Shown here in pieces: positions 1-5,249 of a DNA stretch of 5,499 nucleotides. The stretch's first letter is position 1; each line of letters opens with the position of its first letter. The DNA is from Myxococcales bacterium (lineage in GTDB: Bacteria > Myxococcota_A > UBA9160 > JALSIO01): NCBI GenBank assembly GCA_026989995.1, contig JALSIO010000099.1:1-5499 (forward strand), given 5' to 3'. The notes below the pieces were generated by a model. The model was not told where the DNA came from, did not search any database, and was given only the letters and a program-made list of their open reading frames with translations. The translations under genes were made by a program, and so were the position numbers.

Positions 1-49
1 GCCTCGCCAGCCGCCGTCTCCTGCTCTCGTCCTTGATCCTGCGCTTCAT
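1..49 (-). CDS. rplR: 50S ribosomal protein L18, first 16 codons (cut by window edge)
   Basis: Beginning of the gene after rplF. The ATG at 47-49 opens a frame reading MKRRIKDESRRRRLAR to the window edge. The very basic, arginine-rich N-terminus fits uL18, which binds 5S rRNA together with L5, and rplR is the expected gene after rplF in the spc operon. GAGGT at 55-59 lies 5 nt before the ATG, and the gap to rplF is 8 nt. The visible part is too short to identify by sequence alone, so the name rests mainly on gene order. Confidence 0.75.
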   Translation of the reverse strand, partial: MKRRIKDESRRRRLAR

Positions 50-54
50 CGAAG

Positions 55-59
55 ACCTC
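55..59 (-). promoter_or_regulatory. Ribosome binding site of rplR overlapping the rplF stop
   Basis: The minus strand reads GAGGT starting at the second base of the rplF TGA stop, 5 nt before the ATG at 49. It supports a real gene start here although only 16 codons are visible, and suggests translational coupling from L6. Confidence 0.7.
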
Positions 60-597
60 AGGCCGCTCCGGCCTTGCCCACCTTGCGCCGCACCCGCTCG
101 GTGGCGTACCGGATGCCCTTCCCCTTGTACGGCTCCGGCGGTCTCAGCGCCCGAACCACTGCTGCGAAGTGGCCCACCTCCTGCCGGTCGATCCCGTGGA
201 TGCGGATGCGGGTGTTCTGCTCCACCGAGACATCGATGCTCTCGGGGAAGTCCATCGAGACGGGGTGGGAGAAGCCGAGGCTGAGCTCCAGCTTTCGGCC
301 GGAAGTCTGGGCCCGGTAGCCCACCCCCTCGATCACCAGCTCCACGGTGAAGCCCTCCGTGACCCCCACCACCATGTTGGCCAGCAGGGCCCGCGCCAGA
401 CCGTGGAGCGCGCGCGTGCTCTTGCGGTCGTCCGCGCGCGATACCCGCAGCTGCCCGTCCACCTGCTCCACCCGCACACGGGGCGGAAGCGCCGTCTCGA
501 GCTGACCCTTCGGGCCGCGCACCCGGGCCCGGTCGGGGCCGAGCTCCACCTGCACCGAATCGGGTACCGGAATGGGGCGCCGACCGATTCGCGACAT
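58..597 (-). CDS. rplF: 50S ribosomal protein L6
   Basis: Large-subunit protein uL6, near the base of the stalk and the sarcin-ricin loop. Length is 179 residues (usual 177-180), with the two-repeat L6 fold. Visible blocks are MSRIGRRPIPVP (1-12), VRGPKGQLE (26-34), TRALHGLARALLANMVVGVTEGF (61-83), LVIEGVGYRAQ (87-97) and the C-terminal signature PPEPYKGKGIRYATERVRRK (153-172). The start is ATG at 595-597, one base after the rpsH TGA (TGAGATG). GAGGT at 606-610 lies 8 nt upstream, inside rpsH. The stop is TGA at 58-60, whose bases form part of the ribosome binding site of the next gene. Confidence 0.98.
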   Translation of the reverse strand: MSRIGRRPIPVPDSVQVELGPDRARVRGPKGQLETALPPRVRVEQVDGQLRVSRADDRKSTRALHGLARALLANMVVGVTEGFTVELVIEGVGYRAQTSGRKLELSLGFSHPVSMDFPESIDVSVEQNTRIRIHGIDRQEVGHFAAVVRALRPPEPYKGKGIRYATERVRRKVGKAGAA

Positions 598-598
598 C

Positions 599-997
599 TC
601 ACCACACCTCGCAGATCAGTTCGCCGCCCACTCCCGCCTCGCGCGCCTGGCGATCCGAGAGCACCCCCTTCGAGGTCGAAAGCACGGCGACGCCCAGGCC
701 GTTTCGCACCCGCGGAATCTCCTCCTTGGCCACGTACACCCGGCGGCTCGGCCGACTCCGGCGCCGGATGCTCTCCACGATGCACTCCCCCTCGTCGCCG
801 TAGCGGAGCTCGATGCGGAGCACGGGATGGCCGTCTTCGGCCGTCTCCTCGTGAACCGCGGCGAGGAAGCCCTCGCGCTCGAGTACCCGCGCCACGGCGG
901 CCTTGAGCCTCGAGTGCGGGACGCGCACCTCGGGGTGGTGCGCCCGGCCGGCGTTCCGGATCCGCGTCAGCATGTCGGCGATCGGATCGGTCATCAT
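599..997 (-). CDS. rpsH: 30S ribosomal protein S8
   Basis: Small-subunit protein uS8, which binds 16S rRNA helix 21 and in E. coli represses the spc operon. With the ATG at 995-997 it has 132 residues, a normal length. The N-terminus MMTDPIADMLTRIRNA and the C-terminus GLGVAVLSTSKGVLSDRQA through to the final GGELICEVW are clear hallmarks. The second ATG (992-994) would give 131 residues. A GTG nine bases upstream (1004-1006) is rejected because it overlaps the Shine-Dalgarno sequence. The junction with rplE reads TGAGATG on the minus strand, a single-base gap, and the same junction recurs before rplF. rpsN, normally just upstream, is absent. The stop is TGA. Confidence 0.97.
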   Translation of the reverse strand: MMTDPIADMLTRIRNAGRAHHPEVRVPHSRLKAAVARVLEREGFLAAVHEETAEDGHPVLRIELRYGDEGECIVESIRRRSRPSRRVYVAKEEIPRVRNGLGVAVLSTSKGVLSDRQAREAGVGGELICEVW

Positions 998-998
998 C

Positions 999-1544
999 TC
1001 AGGCACTCCGGAAGGGCACGCCGAGCTCGGTCAGGAGCGCCCGGGCCTCCTGGTCGGTTCGCGCGGTCGTGCAGATCGTGACGTTCATGCCGGTAATCCG
1101 TTCCACCTTGTCGTAGTCCACCTCGGGAAAGATGATCTGCTCCCGGATTCCGAGCGTGTAGTTGCCGCGCCCGTCGAAGGCCCGGGGGGAGATTCCCTTG
1201 AAGTCCCGCACGCGCGGGAGCGCGACGTTGATCAGCCGGTCGAAGAATTCCCACATCCGCTCCCGCCGCAGGGTCACCGAGCACCCGACGGGCTGGCCCG
1301 CCCGGAGCTTGAAATTCGAGATCGACTTCTTCGCCCGCCGGACCACGGGCTTCTGGCCCGTGATGGCCGCGAGCTCCTCCTGTGCCCGCTCGAGGAGCTT
1401 CGGATTCTGGGTCGCCTCGCCGAGCCCCATGTTCACGACGATCTTCTCGAGCTTCGGAACCTGATGGACGTTCCGGTAGCCGAAGCTCTCCCGGAGCTTC
1501 GGCAGCACTTCGTCCCGGTACTTCGCCGCGAGTCGCGCCTCCAC
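999..1544 (-). CDS. rplE: 50S ribosomal protein L5
   Basis: Large-subunit protein uL5, which binds 5S rRNA in the central protuberance and touches the P-site tRNA. Length is 181 residues (usual about 179-187). Family blocks are [13 protein letters not shown] (5-17), [16 protein letters not shown] (29-44), [19 protein letters not shown] (61-79), [13 protein letters not shown] (81-93), [19 protein letters not shown] (97-115) and the end, from [12 protein letters not shown] to LLTELGVPF. The start is GTG at 1542-1544, directly after the rplN TAG with no spacer. The N-terminus matches relatives, so no L24 sequence is fused to it. The TGA stop is followed one base later by rpsH; the usual intervening rpsN is missing. 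Confidence 0.98.
   Translation of the reverse strand: MEARLAAKYRDEVLPKLRESFGYRNVHQVPKLEKIVVNMGLGEATQNPKLLERAQEELAAITGQKPVVRRAKKSISNFKLRAGQPVGCSVTLRRERMWEFFDRLINVALPRVRDFKGISPRAFDGRGNYTLGIREQIIFPEVDYDKVERITGMNVTICTTARTDQEARALLTELGVPFRSA
1006..1009 (-). promoter_or_regulatory. Ribosome binding site of rpsH, inside rplE
   Basis: GGAG on the minus strand, within the final codons of rplE, lies 8 nt before the ATG at 997. This spacing favours the first of the two adjacent ATG codons and excludes the upstream GTG start. It also shows that S8 translation is intact at a junction where rpsN would normally be. Confidence 0.75.
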
Positions 1545-1913
1545 CTAGAGCACCTCCGGAGCCAGCGAGATGATCTTCATGAAGCGACGCGCCCGAAGCT
1601 CGCGGGCCACCGGGCCGAAGATGCGGGTTCCCACCGGCTCGCGCTGGGCATCGATGAGCACCGCCGCATTGTCGTCGAAGCGGATGTAGGATCCGTCCTG
1701 CCTGCCCACGCCCTTGCGGGTCCGCACCACCACGGCCCGCCGCACATCGCCCTTCTTCACGCGTGCGTTCGGAATCGCCTCCTTCACGGCGACCACGATG
1801 ATGTCGCCGATGGAGGCATACCTGCGCCGCGACCCGCCGAGCACCTTGATGCAGGCCACCCGGCGGGCGCCGGAATTGTCCGCCACTTCCAGCGTCGACT
1901 CCGGCTGGATCAT
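1545..1913 (-). CDS. rplN: 50S ribosomal protein L14
   Basis: Large-subunit protein uL14, which forms inter-subunit bridges to 16S rRNA and is the binding site for the silencing factor RsfS. Length is 122 residues, exactly the common family length. It is very conserved: [19 protein letters not shown] (10-28), [13 protein letters not shown] (36-48), [13 protein letters not shown] (53-65), [15 protein letters not shown] (72-86) and [19 protein letters not shown] (98-116). The start is the ATG at 1911-1913. The same frame is open further upstream into rpsQ, but that extension does not look like L14 and bypasses the strong ribosome binding site. The TAG stop directly abuts the rplE GTG. The usual next gene, rplX, is absent. 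Confidence 0.98.
   Translation of the reverse strand: MIQPESTLEVADNSGARRVACIKVLGGSRRRYASIGDIIVVAVKEAIPNARVKKGDVRRAVVVRTRKGVGRQDGSYIRFDDNAAVLIDAQREPVGTRIFGPVARELRARRFMKIISLAPEVL
1551..1557 (-). promoter_or_regulatory. Ribosome binding site of rplE, inside rplN
   Basis: The minus strand reads GGAGGTG within the last codons of rplN, and the GGAGGT part lies 7 nt before the GTG at 1544. It shows that the unusual zero-spacer rplN/rplE junction is a working translation start and not a broken joint, and it places L5 initiation directly under the ribosome finishing L14. Confidence 0.85.
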
Positions 1914-1919
1914 CGGCCT

Positions 1920-1926
1920 CTCCTCC
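1920..1926 (-). promoter_or_regulatory. Ribosome binding site of rplN
   Basis: On the minus strand the bases read GGAGGAG, beginning immediately after the rpsQ TAG stop. The GGAGG core lies 8 nt before the ATG at 1913. It fixes the rplN start and rules out the longer open frame that runs back through rpsQ. It fills most of the 13-nt gap, leaving no room for a separate spc promoter. Confidence 0.85.
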
Positions 1927-2190
1927 CTAGACGCGCGTCGCCCTGGCGAGCGTCGCCTGCACCTTCCAGCGCTTTCGCTTCGAAAGCGGGCGGTGTTCCA
2001 CGATCTGGACGCGGTCACCCACGGCACAGCTGTTCGATTCGTCGTGGGCCATGAAGCGATTGTGGCGCCGCACGTACTTCTTGTAGACGGGGTGCTGCAC
2101 CAGCCGCTCGACCCGCACCACCACCGTCTTGTCCATCTTGTCGCTCACCACGGTCCCGACCAGGGTCCGCCGATTCCCGCGCTTCTTCAC
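1927..2190 (-). CDS. rpsQ: 30S ribosomal protein S17
   Basis: Small-subunit primary rRNA-binding protein uS17, an OB-fold protein that binds the 5' domain of 16S rRNA. Length is 87 residues. Family blocks are [19 protein letters not shown] (7-25), the basic [19 protein letters not shown] segment (33-51) and [18 protein letters not shown] (58-75). The start is GTG at 2188-2190 in a GTGA overlap with the end of rpmC. GGAG at 2198-2201 lies 7 nt upstream, which supports this start over a longer or shorter reading. The stop is TAG at 1927-1929. In many bacteria this is the last gene of the S10 operon; here rplN follows after only 13 nt. Confidence 0.97.
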   Translation of the reverse strand: MKKRGNRRTLVGTVVSDKMDKTVVVRVERLVQHPVYKKYVRRHNRFMAHDESNSCAVGDRVQIVEHRPLSKRKRWKVQATLARATRV

Positions 2191-2384
2191 GATTCGGCTC
2201 CACTCCGCTCGCGGAGGATGGTCTCCACGCGAGCGATGTCGCGGCGAAGCGAGCGGAGCTTCGCCGTGTCCTCCAGCTGACCTGTCGCGTGACGCACCGC
2301 TGCGTTCAGGTGCGCCTCACGGAGCTCCCTTCCCTTCTCGATCAGCTCCGCCGTCGAGAGCTCCCGCAGCTCCGAGGCCTTCAC
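2187..2384 (-). CDS. rpmC: 50S ribosomal protein L29
   Basis: Small helical large-subunit protein uL29, which sits beside L23 near the tunnel exit. Length is 65 residues, normal for the family. It starts [14 protein letters not shown] and keeps the family's second helix, [21 protein letters not shown] (residues 32-52). The stretch before this, usually close to LFNLRFQ, reads HLNAAVRH here and is the least conserved part of the protein. The start is GTG at 2382-2384, overlapping the rplP stop by 4 nt. A very strong GGAGG at 2392-2396 gives 7-nt spacing. The TGA stop in turn overlaps the rpsQ GTG start. Confidence 0.95.
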   Translation of the reverse strand: MKASELRELSTAELIEKGRELREAHLNAAVRHATGQLEDTAKLRSLRRDIARVETILRERSGAES

Positions 2385-2797
2385 AGGCCCTCCTCCCGCA
2401 CCACGAACCGGGTCTCGATGGGAAGCTTGTGGGATGCCAGGCGAAAGGCCTCACGGGCGACCTCCAGGGGCACGCCCTCCATCTCGTAGAGCATGCGCCC
2501 CGGCCTCACCACGCACACCCACTCTTCCGGGTTTCCCTTTCCCTTCCCCATCCGCGTCTCCGCGGGCTTCCGCGTGACGGGCTTGTCCGGGAAGATCCGG
2601 ATCCAGATCTTGCCGCCCCGCTTGACGTGCCGGGTCATCGCGATCCGGGCGGCCTCGATCTGACGCGCCGTGATCCGGCCGCGGCCCACCGCCTTGAGCC
2701 CGTAGTCCCCGAAGGAGACCTCGTTGCCCCGGTAGGCGAGGCCCTTCATGCGGCCCTTCTGCTGCTTGCGGTGCCTGACCTTCTTCGGCTGGAGCAT
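2381..2797 (-). CDS. rplP: 50S ribosomal protein L16
   Basis: Large-subunit protein uL16, which helps organise the A-site and joins late in 50S assembly. Length is 138 residues against a usual 136-144. Diagnostic parts are the basic N-terminus [19 protein letters not shown], the block [20 protein letters not shown] (47-66), [20 protein letters not shown] (69-88) and [13 protein letters not shown] (97-109). Arg82 aligns with E. coli Arg81, the residue hydroxylated by RoxA/YcfD; nothing here shows whether that modification occurs. The start is ATG, 3 nt after the rpsC TAG, with GAGG at 2804-2807 and 6-nt spacing. The TGA stop overlaps the rpmC start as GTGA. Confidence 0.98.
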   Translation of the reverse strand: MLQPKKVRHRKQQKGRMKGLAYRGNEVSFGDYGLKAVGRGRITARQIEAARIAMTRHVKRGGKIWIRIFPDKPVTRKPAETRMGKGKGNPEEWVCVVRPGRMLYEMEGVPLEVAREAFRLASHKLPIETRFVVREEGL

Positions 2798-2800
2798 GAG

Positions 2801-3481
2801 CTACCTCGCTGCCTCCTCCTGGAGTCGCTGGGACAGCGATCCGCGCCGGATCTCCCGGTCGGTGACGTCTCCCTTGAAGATCCAGCACTTGACCCCGATC
2901 ACGCCGTAGGTGGTCTTCGCCTCGGCGAAGCCGTAGTCGATCTCGGCCCGAAGCGTGTGCAGGGGCACCCGGCCCTCCCGGTACCACTCGCGCCGGCCCA
3001 TCTCGGCGCCGCCGAGCCGGCCCGCACACTGGATCCGGATCCCGCCGGCGCCGAACTTCATCGTCGAGGTCACGGCCTTCTTCATCGCGCGGCGGAAGGC
3101 CACCCGCCGCTCGAGCTGCATGGCGACGTTCTCGGCCACGAGCTGGGCATCGAGCTCGGCCTTCCGGATCTCCCGGATGTTGATGTGGACCTCGCTCGGG
3201 GTCAGCGCCGAGAGCTCCTTGCGGAGGTTCTCGACCTCGGCCCCGCGCTTGCCGATCAGGATCCCCGGCCGGGCGGTGTGGATGTTCACCACCATCTTCT
3301 CGCCGGTGCGATCGATCACCACCTTCGAGATTCCAGCGTGGAAGAGCTTCTTCTTGATGTAGTCCCGGACCCGCACGTCCTCCCGCAGCCGGGCAGCGTA
3401 GTCGCGCCTGCCGAACCAGTTGGACTGCCAGGGGTAGAGGATGCCCAGGCGGAAACCGTAGGGATGGACCTTCTGTCCCAC
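2801..3481 (-). CDS. rpsC: 30S ribosomal protein S3
   Basis: Small-subunit protein uS3 at the mRNA entry channel, part of the ribosomal mRNA helicase. Length is 226 residues, within the normal range. The N-terminus [13 protein letters not shown] is typical. A KH type-2 domain carries its GxxG loop as GKRG at 77-80. The C-terminal domain holds RRAMKKAV (130-137), whose Arg130, Arg131 and Lys134 align with the E. coli helicase residues Arg131, Arg132 and Lys135, followed by [27 protein letters not shown] region (153-179). The start is GTG at 3479-3481. GGAG at 3490-3493 sits 8 nt upstream, overlapping the rplV stop region, and the gap is 12 nt. The stop is TAG, 3 nt before rplP. Confidence 0.98.
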   Translation of the reverse strand: MGQKVHPYGFRLGILYPWQSNWFGRRDYAARLREDVRVRDYIKKKLFHAGISKVVIDRTGEKMVVNIHTARPGILIGKRGAEVENLRKELSALTPSEVHINIREIRKAELDAQLVAENVAMQLERRVAFRRAMKKAVTSTMKFGAGGIRIQCAGRLGGAEMGRREWYREGRVPLHTLRAEIDYGFAEAKTTYGVIGVKCWIFKGDVTDREIRRGSLSQRLQEEAAR

Positions 3482-3493
3482 GAGTCGAACTCC

Positions 3494-3841
3494 TCAGCGC
3501 TCTTCGAGCACCACGGTGACGTGGCTGGTACGCCGCTGGATCCAGGAGGCGCGCCCCTGGGCCCGCGGCCGGATCCGCCACATGCTCGGCCCCTCGTCCA
3601 CCTGGATCCGGGCCACGACGAGGTTGTCCACGTCGATTCCCGCGCCCTGCCGGTTGTTCTTCTCCTCCGCGTTCGCGACCGCGGAGCGCAGGAGCTTCGC
3701 CAGGGGCCCGGCGAAGCGCTTATTCGAGAGCTGGAGGAGGTTCAGCGCCTCCTCCACCCCGAGACCCCGGACCTGATCTGCCACCAGCCGCGCCTTCTGC
3801 GCGCTGACCCGGTAGTTCGAGAGTCGCGCTCGGACCTCCAC
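3494..3841 (-). CDS. rplV: 50S ribosomal protein L22
   Basis: Large-subunit protein uL22, which binds all 23S rRNA domains and sends a long beta-hairpin into the peptide exit tunnel, where macrolide-resistance changes occur in other bacteria. Length is 115 residues (E. coli 110). The N-terminal helix SAQKARLVADQVRG (13-26), SAVANAEE (53-60) and the hairpin from VDEGPSM to RRTSHVTVV (81-111) are clear. In the hairpin, Trp88, Gln95 and Trp100 align with E. coli Lys83, Lys90 and Arg95, making it less basic and more aromatic than usual. The start is GTG at 3839-3841, preceded by GAGGT (3850-3854) at 8-nt spacing inside the end of rpsS. The stop is TGA. Confidence 0.97.
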   Translation of the reverse strand: MEVRARLSNYRVSAQKARLVADQVRGLGVEEALNLLQLSNKRFAGPLAKLLRSAVANAEEKNNRQGAGIDVDNLVVARIQVDEGPSMWRIRPRAQGRASWIQRRTSHVTVVLEER

Positions 3842-3847
3842 CTCGGC

Positions 3848-4123
3848 CTACCTCTTCACCTTCTTGTCCGCGGCGTGCCCCGTGAACTTGCGCGTCGGCG
3901 CGAATTCACCCAGGCGGTGACCGACCATGTTCTCCGTCACGTAGACCGGAACGAAGAGCTTTCCGTTGTGGACCTGGAAGGTCATGCCGACGAACTCCGG
4001 CGTGATCATGGACCGACGCGACCACGTGCGGATCGCCTGCTTGGATCCGGAGGCCAGCACCTTGTCGACCTTCCGCTGCAGGCTCGGATCGACGTAGGGT
4101 CCCTTCTTCAGCGAGCGGGCCAT
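3848..4123 (-). CDS. rpsS: 30S ribosomal protein S19
   Basis: Small-subunit head protein uS19, which pairs with S13 and contacts 16S rRNA and the A-site tRNA region. Length is 91 residues against a usual 91-93. The N-terminus [12 protein letters not shown], the middle block [20 protein letters not shown] (about 32-51) and the C-terminal [21 protein letters not shown] region (69-88) are diagnostic. The start is ATG, 3 nt after the rplB TAG. A strong GGAGG lies at 4133-4137 with 9-nt spacing, placed across the end of rplB. The stop is TAG at 3848-3850, and rplV begins 6 nt further on. Confidence 0.98.
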   Translation of the reverse strand: MARSLKKGPYVDPSLQRKVDKVLASGSKQAIRTWSRRSMITPEFVGMTFQVHNGKLFVPVYVTENMVGHRLGEFAPTRKFTGHAADKKVKR

Positions 4124-4126
4124 CGC

Positions 4127-4957
4127 CTACTTCCTCCCCCGGCGCTTGACGATGTACTTGTCGCTCTGCCGGTTCCGGCGGGTCTTGTGCCCCTTCGTGG
4201 GCTTGCCCCACGGCGTGCAGGGGTGCCGTCCGCCGGAGGACTTTCCCTCGCCGCCACCCATCGGGTGATCCACCGGGTTCATGGCCACGCCCCGCACGTT
4301 CGGGCGGCGGCCCAGCCACCGCGCCCGACCGGCCTTCCCGAGGCTCACGTTCTGGTGATCGATGTTGCCGACCTGGCCGACCGTCGCCGAGCACGCCAGG
4401 TGGATCCGCCGGTGCTCGCCGCTCGGCATGCGAAGCGTGGCGTAGTCGCCTTCCTTGGCCATGAGCTGCGCGGCGCCACCGGCGGCACGCACGAGCTGGG
4501 CGCCCTTGCCCGGCTTGAGCTCGATGGCGTGGAGCACGGTTCCGAGCGGAATCGACCGCAGCGGGAGGCAGTTGCCCGGCCGGATCTCCGCCTCCGGCCC
4601 CGAGAGCACGCGATCGCCCACCCGGAGCCCCGCCGGCGCGAGGATGTAGCGTTTCTCGCCATCGGCGTAGTTCAGCAGCGCGATCCGAGCACTCCGGTTG
4701 GGGTCGTATTCGATGGCCGCCACCCGCGCCGGGATCCCCAGCTTCTCCCGCCGGAAGTCGATCCTCCGGTACCGCCGTTTGTGGCCACCGCCGCGGTGCC
4801 AGCTCGTGACGTGGCCGTGGCCGTTCCGTCCCCCGCTCTTGCGGTTGGCGCCCTCCACCAGGGACTTCTCGGGGCGAGAGCGCGTGATCTCGGAGAAATC
4901 AGCGACGCTCATGCCCCGGCGCCCCGGCGACGTCGGCTTGTAGCTCCTGACCGGCAT
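4127..4957 (-). CDS. rplB: 50S ribosomal protein L2
   Basis: Large-subunit protein uL2, a primary 23S rRNA binder next to the peptidyl-transferase centre and needed for subunit association. Length is 276 residues (E. coli 273). Visible family blocks are YKPTSPGRR (6-14), [10 protein letters not shown] (40-49), [10 protein letters not shown] (55-64), PGKGAQL (149-155), the GQVGN segment (194-198), [13 protein letters not shown] (207-219) and [12 protein letters not shown] (227-238). Asp230 and His231 correspond to the conserved Asp228/His229 of mature E. coli L2, but the second histidine of the DHPH motif is Met233 here. The start is ATG, 4 nt after the rplW TAG. The Shine-Dalgarno sequence is weak: an AAGGGG about 11 nt upstream. 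The stop is TAG. Confidence 0.98.
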   Translation of the reverse strand: MPVRSYKPTSPGRRGMSVADFSEITRSRPEKSLVEGANRKSGGRNGHGHVTSWHRGGGHKRRYRRIDFRREKLGIPARVAAIEYDPNRSARIALLNYADGEKRYILAPAGLRVGDRVLSGPEAEIRPGNCLPLRSIPLGTVLHAIELKPGKGAQLVRAAGGAAQLMAKEGDYATLRMPSGEHRRIHLACSATVGQVGNIDHQNVSLGKAGRARWLGRRPNVRGVAMNPVDHPMGGGEGKSSGGRHPCTPWGKPTKGHKTRRNRQSDKYIVKRRGRK

Positions 4958-4961
4958 CCGC

Positions 4962-5249
4962 CTACACCCCTTCGAAGAACTCGATGCTCTCGTTTTCGGC
5001 CAGCTTCACGATCGCCTTCTTCCACTCCGGGCGGCGCCCCACGTTCCGGCCGACCCGGCGCGTCTTCCGAGGCATCCGCATGGTGTGGACGTCGAGCACC
5101 CGCACGCCGAAGATTTGCTCCACCGCCCGCCGGATCTCGACCTTGTTGGCCCGCGGGTCGACGGCGAAGGTGACGGTGTTGTTCGCGTCGCGGTCGATGC
5201 TGCTCTTCTCGGTGACCAGCGGCCTCCGGATGATCTCGTAGAGATTCAC
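4962..5249 (-). CDS. rplW: 50S ribosomal protein L23
   Basis: Large-subunit protein uL23, sited at the exit of the peptide tunnel, where it is the docking point for trigger factor and SRP. The 95-residue length is normal. The N-terminal RRPLVTEKS block (residues 8-16) and the C-terminal run [25 protein letters not shown] region (about 71-95) are the family hallmarks. The start is GTG at 5247-5249, overlapping the rplD stop by 4 nt (GTGA). An AGGAG at 5252-5256 sits only 2 nt before the GTG, shorter than normal spacing, so initiation may depend on coupling to rplD translation. The stop is TAG, 4 nt before rplB. Confidence 0.97.
   Translation of the reverse strand: MNLYEIIRRPLVTEKSSIDRDANNTVTFAVDPRANKVEIRRAVEQIFGVRVLDVHTMRMPRKTRRVGRNVGRRPEWKKAIVKLAENESIEFFEGV

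Noticed and set aside
998..1006. GTG at 1004-1006 as the rpsH start
   Set aside because: It overlaps the GGAG ribosome binding site and adds residues not usual in S8. The ATG at 995-997 has 8-nt spacing and gives the usual MMTDPIADML start.
997..1547. In-frame fusion or frameshift remnants of L24 or S14 within rplE or rplN
   Set aside because: L14 and L5 have normal lengths and conserved ends on both sides of the junction, and no KOW-like or zinc-ribbon sequence remains in any frame.
1914..2027. A longer N-terminus for rplN running back into rpsQ
   Set aside because: The extra 38 residues do not resemble L14 and would overlap most of the end of rpsQ. The strong GGAGGAG at 1920-1926 points to the ATG at 1913.
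903..2054. A plus-strand open frame of 383 codons
   Set aside because: It is antisense to rpsH, rplE, rplN and rpsQ, has biased shadow composition and no recognisable domain. It is not a candidate for the missing L24 or S14.
2451..3581. A minus-strand 376-codon open frame across rplP, rpsC and the start of rplV
   Set aside because: It is a different frame of the same strand as well-conserved genes, and its repetitive Arg/Gly/Pro/Asp-rich product is typical of a shadow frame.
2129..5173. A plus-strand open frame of just over 1,000 codons opposite the operon
   Set aside because: It lies antisense to eight conserved ribosomal genes. Its composition (rich in Arg, Pro, Leu, His, Asp) is what the complement of high-G+C coding sequence gives, and no family motif is recognisable.
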